From the NCBI GenBank assembly GCA_910575435.1, contig CAJTGI010000004.1, forward strand, positions 186,001 to 250,000: 64,000 bases of DNA. The letters are read 5' to 3'. Numbering within the stretch: position 1 is the first letter of the stretch; each line of letters starts with the position of its first letter. The position numbers were made by a program, and so were the translations under genes. Positions 1 through 8,706 of this stretch are shown in pieces. Below the pieces are notes generated by a model. That model had not been told where the DNA came from. It was given only the letters and a program-made list of their open reading frames with translations, and searched no databases. The stretch comes from Clostridiaceae bacterium (GTDB lineage Bacteria > Bacillota > Clostridia > Lachnospirales > Lachnospiraceae).

Positions 1-763
1 CGTCAAAGAGTTTGGAGACAGCCGCCTTGTCGCCGGAACTCAAGTAATTGTATCCCACCGCCTCTTTCCAGCCAGCGATGGCATCCTGCTGCTGCTGAGT
101 CAGCGCAGCGGAGGTGATGGTAAACTTCTGATCATCACCACTCTTGCCAGAACTGAGGAAGAACCTCTGCTGAGACGCATCAAAAGATGCTGTCAGCCCG
201 GCAGACTGAGCCGTTGCCACAAAATCTGCCACCGTGGTATTCTCATCCACGAAAAGCGTGGCATTGTTGGTTCCATCAGCCCCCTTGATGGTAATCTGCG
301 TACCCTTGGTGAAGGTAGTATTTCCGCTGTTATCCAACAAATCTACTAATTTGGTGCTATTAGAAACCTTCACTGTATTTCCTGTGGGATTCCCCTGATC
401 ATCAATCTCCCTAGCTCCCGCCAGTTTACCGCTGGTAACATACTGGGAAGACGCCACGGAATTTACCTTAATCTTATATGTTCCCTCGGCAGCATTGGCA
501 TTTGCCGTGGCTGTAATCTTGCTGGTATCTGAACTTACTGCGCTCTTGGTTTTAAAAGTACTCTGCATCTTTAACTTACTCAGAGAACCTTTATAAAAAT
601 TCAGAATCTTGGTATTCATATCACCCCAGAGTTCCTTTTTCCACTCCAGCAACTGCTTCTTATTGGAAATCTTGGTCTGCTTCATCCTATGGGCAGACAT
701 CAACGACTGCACGATACTGTCCGTATCCATTCCTGACATCATTCCTGACATTCTAATTGGCAT
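1..763 (-). CDS. fliD: flagellar filament cap protein FliD, N-terminal part
   Basis: Flagellar hook-associated protein 2, the cap that folds flagellin subunits at the filament tip. The minus-strand frame starts at an ATG at 763 with a GAGGAGG ribosome binding site just upstream, and runs off the left edge with 254 codons visible. The N-terminus contains GMDTDSIVQSLM, the typical FliD D0 motif, followed by a helix ending in NKKQLLEWKKELW, which is also typical of the family. The later part is Ser/Thr/Asn-rich, as expected for the exposed domains. It is the last visible gene of the leftward flagellar operon, 17 bp after flaG. The C-terminus is outside the window. Confidence 0.93.
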   Translation of the reverse strand, partial: MPIRMSGMMSGMDTDSIVQSLMSAHRMKQTKISNKKQLLEWKKELWGDMNTKILNFYKGSLSKLKMQSTFKTKSAVSSDTSKITATANANAAEGTYKIKVNSVASSQYVTSGKLAGAREIDDQGNPTGNTVKVSNSTKLVDLLDNSGNTTFTKGTQITIKGADGTNNATLFVDENTTVADFVATAQSAGLTASFDASQQRFFLSSGKSGDDQKFTITSAALTQQQQDAIAGWKEAVGYNYLSSGDKAAVSKLFD

Positions 764-780
764 AATAAATCCTCCTCTTC

Positions 781-1185
781 CTATCTCTTTTCATCTATGA
801 TAATTCCTGCAATCTCCCACATCTTCTTCAGCGCTTCCAGAGACTTCTCTGGCGGCACCTCCCGAATCAGTTCCTCTGTCTCATCATCAAATACCTTGAT
901 GCTGACCCTCTTTGTCACCTCGTCATAAGCATAGGCGCAATGTGTCCTGGCAATCTGGGAATTAAGCAACGTCATCGCCGCATCCATACTGCTCTTTGCC
1001 GGTTCCCTATCCTTGCCATAAGGATTGTCACCCTGCTCACCTTGTTCTCTCTTCTTCTCCGTGTCTCTGCCGGATTCCGAAGTTTTCACACTTTCCTTCA
1101 CCGGTGCTGCGGCCTGGACTACTACCGGTTCCTTCGCCACCACCTTTTTTTCCATGTCTACTGCCGCTAATGAATCCATCTGCAT
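781..1185 (-). CDS. flaG: FlaG family flagellar protein
   Basis: A 134-residue protein of the FlaG family, small proteins encoded beside fliD that affect filament length; their biochemical role is poorly defined. The C-terminal half carries the family signature: a helix ending near LNSQIARTHCAYAYDE, then the strand VSIKVFDDETEELIREVPPE and a final amphipathic helix. The N-terminal half is a Glu/Lys-rich linker of low complexity. I place the start at 1185, where GGAGG precedes the ATG; an upstream in-frame ATG at 1206 would lie 5' of this site. A sigma-28 promoter 100-130 bp upstream probably drives flaG and fliD together. Confidence 0.85.
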   Translation of the reverse strand: MQMDSLAAVDMEKKVVAKEPVVVQAAAPVKESVKTSESGRDTEKKREQGEQGDNPYGKDREPAKSSMDAAMTLLNSQIARTHCAYAYDEVTKRVSIKVFDDETEELIREVPPEKSLEALKKMWEIAGIIIDEKR

Positions 1186-1288
1186 ACTTTTCACCTCCAT
1201 GTGCATTGCATTTCAAACTGCTATATCCACAATGCAGAATCTGGATATCCTTTTCCAAAAACTACATTATTCGATTATTCTATTACTT

Positions 1289-1315
1289 ATATCGGCAATC
1301 CCCAGAAAATCTTTA
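1289..1315 (-). promoter_or_regulatory. sigma-28 (SigD/FliA) promoter for flaG-fliD
   Basis: Read on the minus strand, TAAA is followed by exactly 15 nt and then GCCGATAT, an essentially perfect match to the Bacillus SigD consensus (TAAA-N15-GCCGATAT). The -35 element overlaps the stop codon of csrA, so flaG and fliD can be transcribed as a late flagellar unit apart from the upstream operon. Confidence 0.85.
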
Positions 1316-1540
1316 CTCTTTCTTATCAAAGATTCCCTTCAGCTGTGCCAAATCCACCGCCTGGCCGGCACTCTTGTTCTCCTCCTGGATCTGGGCATAG
1401 ATTTCTTTCCGATAAATCGGCACTGACTTCGGGGCCGTGATGCCCAGTTTCACCTGGTCACCCTTGATTTCTAACAGCGTAATCTCAATATCGTTTCCAA
1501 TCATAATGGACTGGTTCATTTTTCTTGCTAATGCTAACAT
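1313..1540 (-). CDS. csrA: carbon storage regulator CsrA
   Basis: A 75-residue RNA-binding translational repressor. It begins [15 protein letters not shown] and continues with the strands [17 protein letters not shown] and the helix starting [13 protein letters not shown], all canonical for CsrA, including the conserved Leu4 and Arg6 region. In Firmicutes CsrA represses flagellin (hag) translation by binding its leader, and FliW releases it. The neighbouring upstream gene is fliW, 41 bp away, which is the standard partner arrangement. The C-terminal extension after residue 55 is family-typical and variable. Confidence 0.95.
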   Translation of the reverse strand: MLALARKMNQSIMIGNDIEITLLEIKGDQVKLGITAPKSVPIYRKEIYAQIQEENKSAGQAVDLAQLKGIFDKKE

Positions 1541-1581
1541 AGGCGTCCTCCTGTCATTTCCCTCTAAGGAACTGCTGCTAA

Positions 1582-2049
1582 TTAATTTTCCGGCAGTTCC
1601 TTATCCTCTGCAATCAACATATGCTTAATCTGGTAGTCGTCATTCTCCACAATCACCTGCATGGCCTGATGATTGCGCACATTAATCAAAATGGGTGCTT
1701 TCATATTGACAGAAGTCTTTTTCACGTCTGCCGGCACCGTTGCCAGCAGCAGTACCATCAAATCTTCATCTGTAAATTCTCCCAGCGGCTCCAGCAAGTC
1801 ATCCTCTATCATGGGATTGTACGTGTCCATAAGGTGAAAAGGATCCACCACGGGAAATGCCAGCCCCTGCTCCGTGGCACACTGCAGCCAAGAGAAAAAC
1901 TCCTGCTCCTCCCCATCATGGTCATATAAAATCACATAATCCTTATACTCGTCAAATCCTGGAATGCCCTGCGGAAAATGAATCACCTTTTCATCTTCAA
2001 TCTCTACCGTCCCAAAGTCTCTGGTCTCAATGATCATAATATTACCCAT
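1582..2049 (-). CDS. fliW: flagellar assembly factor FliW
   Basis: A 155-residue FliW protein. It binds newly made flagellin and CsrA in a partner switch: when flagellin is exported, free FliW sequesters CsrA and flagellin translation resumes. Seen here: the opening [14 protein letters not shown] and the signature [16 protein letters not shown], then the conserved F.VVDPF motif. It lies directly upstream of csrA and downstream of flgL, separated from flgL by a long hairpin-forming repeat. The start could instead be the second ATG at 2037; neither has an ideally spaced ribosome binding site. Confidence 0.94.
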   Translation of the reverse strand: MGNIMIIETRDFGTVEIEDEKVIHFPQGIPGFDEYKDYVILYDHDGEEQEFFSWLQCATEQGLAFPVVDPFHLMDTYNPMIEDDLLEPLGEFTDEDLMVLLLATVPADVKKTSVNMKAPILINVRNHQAMQVIVENDDYQIKHMLIAEDKELPEN

Positions 2050-2150
2050 GCCTTTCCATCACCTGCAACATTCTATGCGCACAAAGTGCGTTTGCCCCAG
2101 GCATAATATTTGCAAAGCGAACCCAGTTCGCCATTTCCTCCATTCTAAAA

Positions 2151-2247
2151 GTGAAACTGCACATATCCGCTGATTGCTATTTGCAATGATTCTAGGCTAT
2201 CTTTTAGAAGTCATTGCAAATAGCAATCAGCCACCGTGCAGTTTCAC
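2151..2247. repeat. long imperfect palindrome between flgL and fliW
   Basis: Two nested inverted repeats form one hairpin: GTGAAACTGCAC at 2151-2162 pairs perfectly with 2236-2247, and a 20-bp arm at 2170-2189 pairs perfectly with 2211-2230, with a further 5 bp (TTCTA/TAGAA) near the loop. Small internal loops of 7 and 5 nt separate the stems. There is no T-run on either side, so it is not a typical terminator. It may be a MITE-like insertion or an mRNA-processing or insulating hairpin inside the flagellar operon. Confidence 0.8.
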
Positions 2248-2253
2248 ATCTCT

Positions 2254-3834
2254 TTAAATATAATTCAACAAAGAATTTCCTAAAATCTTTGCCGTAGAAG
2301 ACAATGCCCCGGTATACAGGTCATAAGCCTCTGTCATATTGATATAGGCATCCGCAATTTCTACATCTTCATTATCTGACATCTGTTCCCTGGTATCCAA
2401 TTTCTGGTCTGCCAACTTTTCCTGGGTCATCTGAAGACGCTTATATCTGGTTCCCACGTCCGCCAATGCCACATTGACCTGGTCCTCCGCCTTCTCCACC
2501 ATGGTAAGCCCCATGCCGAAAGCCTCCGTCATGGCTCCCTTCCGCAGAGCCTGCTCCTGTTCCAGCATCTCTTTTAACTTTTTGAGATTCGCCAGAGATG
2601 CGGCATCCGTGTCCGGCGTATTGGCAATCTTCTTCTCCACTTCCGCAAGTTTCTCATCAACCACATTTGCCTCATTCACCATCCGCTCAATGTAATCAAT
2701 CACCCGGTAAATGTCCGTGCTGATGGCATCCACCGCCTGGGTGTTCACCGTGGCGCTCTGGCTGAAATTCACCTCGAAATCAATATTCTGCCCTTTGGGG
2801 TCGGCATAGGTCACCGTCTTTTTAGAAGTCAGATTATAACTCTCGCACTCGAAATACATCTCCGGGCGAATGTCATTCTTATCGAACTCATCTTTTCCAT
2901 AATTCACGGTAATTTCTGACTTCCCAGCCTGTATATCGCTATACGTGTCGTCCGTCATGACGATTTCACCCTTATCATAGACGAAGATTGCATCATAATT
3001 TGTGCCATTGTCCTTGTTGTACTGATCAATATTATATGCATTCGCCTCCTCCGAGGAGATGGAAAGCACGTTCAAGGTCTTGACCGTGTCCGCAGCCACG
3101 TTGTTTCCCGCCGCATCCGTATATGCCACAGAGTTTTTCAACTCAATGGTCACATTGACATCAGTCACATTGCCATTAGCATCTGTTTCCGGCCCCCGAC
3201 ACTTGTCATAAGATAACTGCATGCAATATGCCTTCGTCTCCTTCGGCACTTCCTTAGCATAATCCTCTGCCGTCTTGCCAGCCCCGTAAGTAGCTCCCCC
3301 GCTTATCACCTTGATGGCATTGATATTGCTGCCATCTAATTTCTGCACGATATCATACTGCAGATTCGTGGTATGCTCGGGAAATACCATGGAAGTATCC
3401 GTGCGGTAACCCGTAAAGATATATCTGTCAGAATGCTTCTGATTGGCCTCATCCTCAAATACGGCCTCGGCATATTCTTTCAAAGTCGATAGCACAGAAT
3501 TTCTCTGCTTTACATCCAGGGGATCATTGGCTCCCTGATTCAGATACCCCTTCATATTGACAAGAATGCCGCTAGGACCGGCAATATTCGTCAGAGCCTT
3601 TTCCGTGGCATCCATCCAGCTCATGGCATCTCCCACGTTTCGGTCATGATACTGCTCAATCTGGGCATAGGTGGTGCGAAGCTGCAACGACCTGATTGCC
3701 ACAGTAGGATTATCCGAAGGGCGCTGAATCTTCTTGCCCGTGGAATACTGATTCTGCCTCAGCATCAGCAAATTCTTCGCATTGCCAATGTGTACCTGAG
3801 AACTATTTGATATCATGGAATTAGTAACTCGCAT
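2254..3834 (-). CDS. flgL: hook-filament junction protein FlgL
   Basis: Hook-associated protein 3, which joins FlgK to the flagellin filament. The N-terminus MRVTNSMISNSSQVHI and the following helix with STGKKIQRPSDNP are the conserved flagellin-like D0/D1 region; the C-terminus ends with a D0 helix containing NMTEAYDLYTGALSSTAKI. At 526 residues it is much longer than the roughly 300 of the Bacillus or Salmonella proteins. The extra length is a central domain (about residues 165-360) rich in beta-type sequence, which would be surface exposed. It lies 14 bp after the upstream flgK copy, so it is co-transcribed. Confidence 0.92.
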   Translation of the reverse strand: MRVTNSMISNSSQVHIGNAKNLLMLRQNQYSTGKKIQRPSDNPTVAIRSLQLRTTYAQIEQYHDRNVGDAMSWMDATEKALTNIAGPSGILVNMKGYLNQGANDPLDVKQRNSVLSTLKEYAEAVFEDEANQKHSDRYIFTGYRTDTSMVFPEHTTNLQYDIVQKLDGSNINAIKVISGGATYGAGKTAEDYAKEVPKETKAYCMQLSYDKCRGPETDANGNVTDVNVTIELKNSVAYTDAAGNNVAADTVKTLNVLSISSEEANAYNIDQYNKDNGTNYDAIFVYDKGEIVMTDDTYSDIQAGKSEITVNYGKDEFDKNDIRPEMYFECESYNLTSKKTVTYADPKGQNIDFEVNFSQSATVNTQAVDAISTDIYRVIDYIERMVNEANVVDEKLAEVEKKIANTPDTDAASLANLKKLKEMLEQEQALRKGAMTEAFGMGLTMVEKAEDQVNVALADVGTRYKRLQMTQEKLADQKLDTREQMSDNEDVEIADAYINMTEAYDLYTGALSSTAKILGNSLLNYI

Positions 3835-3848
3835 ATAAATCCCCCATT

Positions 3849-5708
3849 CTAAATTGCTGTCTCGTTGATTAATTTATTCAGCACCTCATTCATAACTGAT
3901 AGTACCTTATACTGATAATTTAATAAATTCTGGCAGATAATCAAGTTCTGGCCTTCCTCATCCTCGTCTACGCCAGACTTGGACATTCTCCTCTGCTCAA
4001 CAGAGTCCCTGATATTTTTCGCATTCTGCTCAGCCGCTTCAATCTTTCTGCCATCCACGCCCAAAGTAGAAATCATTACCCGGAGAAATTCCGTGGGTTC
4101 TCCCACTCGGAACATGGTGCCATCGCTGGACAATTTGGACATGTTCACCAGATTCTTCGCATTGGACTCCCCGCCATCCGGCTGGTCGGAACATGCCAGA
4201 AGCCTGCCGTCCTTGCTAATTTGAGAATCCGCACAGGTGTTCAATGCCGTCAGGCGATAGTAGGATGTATGCAGATATCCGTCACTGCTTACAATCCCGC
4301 CGCTCAAGGAAGAGAACTTATATCCGCCATTTGCCATGGCATCTTCCATCGCCTTGGTACCGTCAAATCTCATCTCGGCGCCCACGGCAATATCCTTTCC
4401 AATAAACAACTGGTTGCCCGCATTCCCATAGAGGTCATAGCCACTGGTCTGCACCTCGTTGAACGCATTGGAGAAGGTGCGGACAAACTCGTTCAACTGA
4501 GACATATAATATGGGATTCCCCTGTAATCCACGGGATCGCTCACATGCATTTCATCCCCGTTAAAATCCTTGCCCAGAGGCTTTTTCAGATGGAATGTAT
4601 AGGTGTACTTGCCATCCTGATCCACCTCGCACTCAAAATAATCATACTCGTAAACACTGTGGTCTACCGTCAGAACACCATTCTCTGCCGGAATATCCAA
4701 TTTGAAGATAGAATTCCCCAGGTCATTTACATCCGTCACTGTCAGGACGGTGTCGCCTTCCTTGCCAGTAGCCTTGCCCCCGAAGACTTCTCCGTTATTG
4801 CCATCCCGCATCTCGAACAGTGCCTGGAGCTTGCCCCCCAAGTCCGTGTCGTGAATGCCAAAATCCTGGCCATTGCTCCATGTCAGGTCATACAGATTCG
4901 TAATGTCATTCACGGAATTGAAGGTATCCCTTGCCTTATATAAGATAGTATTGCTGTCAAAGGTATCCACAAGCACCGCACTCCCCACGGAGACGATGAA
5001 CTGGGTAACTCCCTTTCCCTCTGGCGGAGGTACCTCCTTCACCTGCACATCTACCAATTCTGAAAGTTTGTCAATCAGCGCCGCCCTCTGATCCCGCAGG
5101 TCGTTGGCTCTGGCGCCATCTATCTCCAGCGTATTAATCTGCCTGGTGATATAGGCAATCTCCGTGCCGTAGGCATTGATCATATCCACCGTGCTAGCAA
5201 TCTGGTCATTCACGTCCTTCTGCATTTCCTTCAGGGCATCTGCCGCCTCCTTGATGGACCCCATCAGGGAACCTGCATACCCCACCAGCTGCGTTCTCTC
5301 CGTGGCACTTGGCACATTTTTCGAAAGAGAGGTCACCGTCTGGAAAAAGGAATCAAAGGAGTTAGTAATCGACTCGCTGGTCTCATCCGTCGCCCACAAA
5401 TGAGTGGCCAGACTGTGCATATAATAATTCATCGCAGAGTATTTCCCATATTGGGTGCTGCTCAGGCGATACTTATTGTCATAATATACATCTCTCTGGC
5501 TCAGAATGCTGACGGCATTCACCCCGGAACCCATCATGCCCCAGGAAGTCCCAAGGGAAATGGCCTCCTTGGCCTGCTGGTTCACGTACTGCCTGGTATA
5601 TCCCGGCGTCTTCACGTTGGCAACATTATGCCCCGTAGTATTCAGCCATGCGTGATATGTGCTCATGCCCGAACTGGCAATATTCAATCCAAAAAATGTC
5701 GATGGCAT
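3849..5708 (-). CDS. flgK: flagellar hook-associated protein FlgK (second, downstream copy)
   Basis: A 619-residue hook-associated protein 1. The N-terminal helix STFFGLNIASSGMSTYHAWL followed by NTTGHNVANVKTPGYTRQ is the conserved FlgK/FlgE rod-hook motif, and the C-terminus NLLNYQYKVLSVMNEVLNKL is the D0 helix. The central region carries variable beta-rich domains. A second, quite different FlgK lies immediately upstream (18 bp gap), so the cell encodes two junction proteins. The pair may form successive rings or alternative junctions; which one is the ancestral FlgK cannot be told from sequence alone. Confidence 0.9.
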   Translation of the reverse strand: MPSTFFGLNIASSGMSTYHAWLNTTGHNVANVKTPGYTRQYVNQQAKEAISLGTSWGMMGSGVNAVSILSQRDVYYDNKYRLSSTQYGKYSAMNYYMHSLATHLWATDETSESITNSFDSFFQTVTSLSKNVPSATERTQLVGYAGSLMGSIKEAADALKEMQKDVNDQIASTVDMINAYGTEIAYITRQINTLEIDGARANDLRDQRAALIDKLSELVDVQVKEVPPPEGKGVTQFIVSVGSAVLVDTFDSNTILYKARDTFNSVNDITNLYDLTWSNGQDFGIHDTDLGGKLQALFEMRDGNNGEVFGGKATGKEGDTVLTVTDVNDLGNSIFKLDIPAENGVLTVDHSVYEYDYFECEVDQDGKYTYTFHLKKPLGKDFNGDEMHVSDPVDYRGIPYYMSQLNEFVRTFSNAFNEVQTSGYDLYGNAGNQLFIGKDIAVGAEMRFDGTKAMEDAMANGGYKFSSLSGGIVSSDGYLHTSYYRLTALNTCADSQISKDGRLLACSDQPDGGESNAKNLVNMSKLSSDGTMFRVGEPTEFLRVMISTLGVDGRKIEAAEQNAKNIRDSVEQRRMSKSGVDEDEEGQNLIICQNLLNYQYKVLSVMNEVLNKLINETAI

Positions 5709-5726
5709 CGTCGTCCCTCCTTATCA

Positions 5727-7643
5727 TTATCCTAATCTCGTTATAATATGCTCTAGCATGTCGTCTATTACTGTGATATATCTAGATGCCGCATTGTAGG
5801 CGTGCTGGAATGAGAGAAGGGATACCATCTCCTCCTCCGTGGACACGCCGGAAATCTGCTGACGCTTATTCTCCACATCATTCGTGGTACTCTGCTGAGC
5901 CGCCACCATGCTGTCCCACACTTCCCCCTTCACGCCCCATGCGCCAATCATGGCCGCATAGTAGCCGCTGGTCTCATACTCTGCCAGGCTGTTGGGATCC
6001 AGCACCGTATCCTTGGCATGCCACTTATCCAGCATATTCTTATAGATATCCTGAACATAGGTACCAGGTAGCTGGGAAGGATCATCAGGATTCCCCTTCA
6101 CCGGAAGATAGGAATAATTCTCCAGCACCTTCTCATTCATCTCAAGATTCTGCAAGGTATACAGGGTATTTACATCGTGGTAATCTTCCTCGTTATATAC
6201 GTAAAGCTTATAGGTATATTGGGTCGCTCCCGTATTATCCACATAGGGAACGGCCTGGGTGACCGCCACCTGGTTTCCATTCTCATCTGTAATGTATACC
6301 GGACCAGGCACTTCATATACCTGATACCGGTCCGGCTGCGCCTTGCGCACGAAGAGTTCGGTGCCCCGGGTCTCATCTGCATCCGCTCCCACCGGGCAGC
6401 GGTTGGCATCCAGCACCTTCACCGAAGTCAGATCAATGACGGTGCCGCCTGTAGCCGTAATCGTAGTCATGGCATTGCCATTTCCATCCTGGGCGGCATT
6501 CTGGGCCAAGTCCACATTGGGAGCAAAAGCATCGTTAATCGCCTTCACCACCTTATTGACCAGCATATCCAGCTGCGCCTCCGCCTGTTCCAGGAAGCAA
6601 TTCCCCACGGTATTATTGTACTCCTTCAAGGCCTCCTGATAGGGAAGTTCACCGGGATAATCCTTTCTCAAGGGAATATCCGTGTAATAGCCATATCTCT
6701 GTCCTCTGGCCGTCAGGATGCCAAGAAGGGAGCCGGTATCTGTATTCTTATCCCTGCTAGCCGCCTCGCTCAGGTCATACACGTCGCCGTAGCCATTCTT
6801 CCCTCCCCACACCACTTTCAGCATCTGAGTGGTAGAGGTATTGATAAAGTTGCCATTTTCGTCATAGTTGTCAATCTTAAGCTTTTCCGTAGCCATATGG
6901 TACGAATGAGCATCCTCCACCAGCGGTGCATTGTTGATGCGAATGTCCACCATGCCGTTAGCATGCTCGTAATAATCATAGTAAGTGATTTTTGCCAACT
7001 CATCCATCAGGTAATTTCTCCTGTCCCGATAGTCATTGGCATTCTCCACTCCCGAAGATTCTATCTGGGAGATCTTTGCATTCAGCTGAGCAATTTCATC
7101 CGCCATTTGATTGATGCTCTTAACCTGGGCCCGAATCTGGCTATTCAGATTCACCTGATAATCCCTGAATGCCTGATATGCATTGGTAGCCTTCTCCAGA
7201 AATGCCTCCGCCTCCGTGATAAACTGCTGGCGGTCTGTGATTTTCTGGGGATCGTTATTCAATTCCTGAATGGTGTTCCACAGGGAATTCAGTGCATTGT
7301 TAAACTCCACGCCCTCCTGCTCCCCGATAATGTCGTACACTTCCTGGGCAGTAATCTGCTGCACCTCGTAAAAGGAAAGCCTGGATACCTCGTTGCGGAA
7401 TTCCTTGTCTAAGAACTTATCTCGGATCTGACGGATCGCCGCCACCGTGGTGCCATATCCAATCTGCATATTCGCCTTATCCGTGGTCTTATACAGTTGA
7501 TAATAGACATCCTTCTGGATATTCTGCTGCCTGACATACCCCGGCGTCTTGGTGTTAGACAGGTTATGCGCCGTGGTATTCAGCCCGGACTGCGCGGCAT
7601 GGATTCCCGCCACGCCGGAATTAAAACTTGTAAATAAACTCAT
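5727..7643 (-). CDS. flgK: flagellar hook-associated protein FlgK (first, upstream copy)
   Basis: A 638-residue hook-associated protein 1. It starts MSLFTSFNSGVAGIHAAQSG and has the canonical NTTAHNLSNTKTPGYVRQQ motif, then a long coiled region with NDYRDRRNYLMDELAK that matches FlgK family organisation (the usual form is RD.RD.L...L). The C-terminus ends in SLLSFQHAYNAASRYITVID, the typical D0 helix. The ribosome binding site is AGAGG 5 nt before the ATG. It follows flgN, its expected export chaperone. It differs strongly from the downstream FlgK outside the conserved ends. Confidence 0.92.
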   Translation of the reverse strand: MSLFTSFNSGVAGIHAAQSGLNTTAHNLSNTKTPGYVRQQNIQKDVYYQLYKTTDKANMQIGYGTTVAAIRQIRDKFLDKEFRNEVSRLSFYEVQQITAQEVYDIIGEQEGVEFNNALNSLWNTIQELNNDPQKITDRQQFITEAEAFLEKATNAYQAFRDYQVNLNSQIRAQVKSINQMADEIAQLNAKISQIESSGVENANDYRDRRNYLMDELAKITYYDYYEHANGMVDIRINNAPLVEDAHSYHMATEKLKIDNYDENGNFINTSTTQMLKVVWGGKNGYGDVYDLSEAASRDKNTDTGSLLGILTARGQRYGYYTDIPLRKDYPGELPYQEALKEYNNTVGNCFLEQAEAQLDMLVNKVVKAINDAFAPNVDLAQNAAQDGNGNAMTTITATGGTVIDLTSVKVLDANRCPVGADADETRGTELFVRKAQPDRYQVYEVPGPVYITDENGNQVAVTQAVPYVDNTGATQYTYKLYVYNEEDYHDVNTLYTLQNLEMNEKVLENYSYLPVKGNPDDPSQLPGTYVQDIYKNMLDKWHAKDTVLDPNSLAEYETSGYYAAMIGAWGVKGEVWDSMVAAQQSTTNDVENKRQQISGVSTEEEMVSLLSFQHAYNAASRYITVIDDMLEHIITRLG

Positions 7644-7790
7644 ATGCTACCTCTTTCTATCATATTGCAAAACTGAAACATCGCCCTGGGCGGCACTGGC
7701 AAAAGCCAACCATTTCATCGGTGCCGCATATTTTTATAGCCAAAAAGACACGGATGTCCTTCCAGGCCCCCGGGCATGTGCCCGGAATAA

Positions 7791-8306
7791 CTACTGCTTT
7801 GCGTCGAAACCTCCAGGCGTGATGCCCGGCCCGTAACTGGATGACGCATTTTTATCGTAATTATTAACCCCTGGTGACATCCGTGTACTCTGAATAAAAT
7901 TCATATTGAACTCTATCATTTCAAGGGAATTTTCTATTAAATTTTTATTTTTCTCATTGATATCCACAAGGCGCCTCATCACTCCCTTGAGGGAATCATG
8001 CAGCCCCGCCAGCCTCTCTCGCTCCTCCGGCTGCTTCGCCAGAAGTCCGGCCAGCGTGGATAAGTCCAAGGTACTGGCATCCTTATTCAAGACGACGCCA
8101 ATATTCTTGATCACTTCCTCCCTCTCGCTTCCCAGGGAGGCCGCCTGCTCCACCAGCGCCTGCTCTTCCTGAGCCACCGCTTCCAGTTCCCGCAGGTCCC
8201 CTTTGATGAGAATGCCTGTCTTCTTTTCCGATACCGGAATCAGCTTCTCATATATTTCCTTCTCGCTACTGAGCACGGCGAAAAGTTCTTCCATCAAACT
8301 AGCCAT
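7791..8306 (-). CDS. flgN: FlgN family flagellar export chaperone
   Basis: A 171-residue protein, largely alpha-helical, matching the FlgN family in length and position. FlgN binds the C-termini of FlgK and FlgL and delivers them to the export gate. Visible features: the N-terminal helix MEELFAVLSSEKEIYEKLI, then K.TG.LIKGDL.ELEAVAQEEQ, a typical FlgN segment, and a coiled central helix with INEKNKNLIENSLEMIEFNM. It is located between flgM and the flgK genes. The last 25 residues are a flexible Gly/Ser/Pro-rich tail. Confidence 0.85.
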   Translation of the reverse strand: MASLMEELFAVLSSEKEIYEKLIPVSEKKTGILIKGDLRELEAVAQEEQALVEQAASLGSEREEVIKNIGVVLNKDASTLDLSTLAGLLAKQPEERERLAGLHDSLKGVMRRLVDINEKNKNLIENSLEMIEFNMNFIQSTRMSPGVNNYDKNASSSYGPGITPGGFDAKQ

Positions 8307-8326
8307 TTTGAAACCTCATCTTTCTC

Positions 8327-8605
8327 TTATATAGAGCAATCAAAATAGTTGCTGACAATCTTTTCTGCAATTTCCTGGGCAGAAACATTGTAACTGCCAG
8401 ATGCCAATGCCTCCTTCATCTGGGCAACCTTGTCTTCCCGAATATCAGAAGCCTCGGCCACTGCCTTCCTAGCCACCTGATAATCCTTGGCAGACTGAGA
8501 GATTTCGTAAGCATCTTTATTCTTGACATTGCCTGATTTCTCTACCTTCTTCGCGCCGGAAGGCTTATAAATCTGACTGATTTGATTTACTGCATCTACT
8601 CTCAT
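8327..8605 (-). CDS. flgM: anti-sigma-28 factor FlgM
   Basis: A 92-residue negative regulator that binds sigma-28 and is exported once the hook is complete. The C-terminal half has the family motif: a helix with DKVAQMKEALASGSYNVSA followed by EIAEKIVSNYF. The N-terminal half is polar and presumably disordered. I choose the ATG at 8605 because AGGTGG lies 6 nt upstream; a GTG and another ATG slightly upstream overlap that site. It is the first gene of the flgM-flgN-flgK-flgK-flgL unit and is preceded by a sigma-28 promoter, giving the usual feedback loop. Confidence 0.88.
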   Translation of the reverse strand: MRVDAVNQISQIYKPSGAKKVEKSGNVKNKDAYEISQSAKDYQVARKAVAEASDIREDKVAQMKEALASGSYNVSAQEIAEKIVSNYFDCSI

Positions 8606-8646
8606 AATCATCACCACCTAACACATATTCTAACTACTTTCATATG

Positions 8647-8676
8647 ATTTATCGGAGTGTTGAGGGAAAACCTTTA
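8647..8676 (-). promoter_or_regulatory. sigma-28 (SigD/FliA) promoter for flgM operon
   Basis: On the minus strand TAAAGGTT is followed by 12 nt and then TCCGATAA, which fits the SigD consensus (TAAA-N15/16-GCCGATAA) with one mismatch in the -10. It ends about 43 bp before the flgM start codon. This places flgM under the sigma factor that it inhibits. Confidence 0.8.
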
Positions 8677-8680
8677 GGGG

Positions 8681-8699
8681 AAAATCATATTTTTATGAT
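8681..8699 (-). terminator. weak A+T-rich hairpin after the glycosyltransferase gene
   Basis: ATCATA and TATGAT form a 6-bp stem with a short A-loop, followed on the minus strand by TTTT. It sits just after the glycosyltransferase stop and just before the sigma-28 promoter of flgM, so it could separate the two units, but the stem is A+T-only and weak. Confidence 0.3.
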
Positions 8700-8706
8700 A
8701 AAAGGC

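Noticed and set aside
4221-4943. Plus-strand open frame of 240 codons opposite the downstream flgK
   Set aside because: Antisense shadow of flgK with no domain or start signal.
6177-7412. Plus-strand open frame of 411 codons opposite flgK
   Set aside because: It lies antisense to a clear flgK, has no ribosome binding site or recognisable domain, and arises from the codon bias of the real gene.
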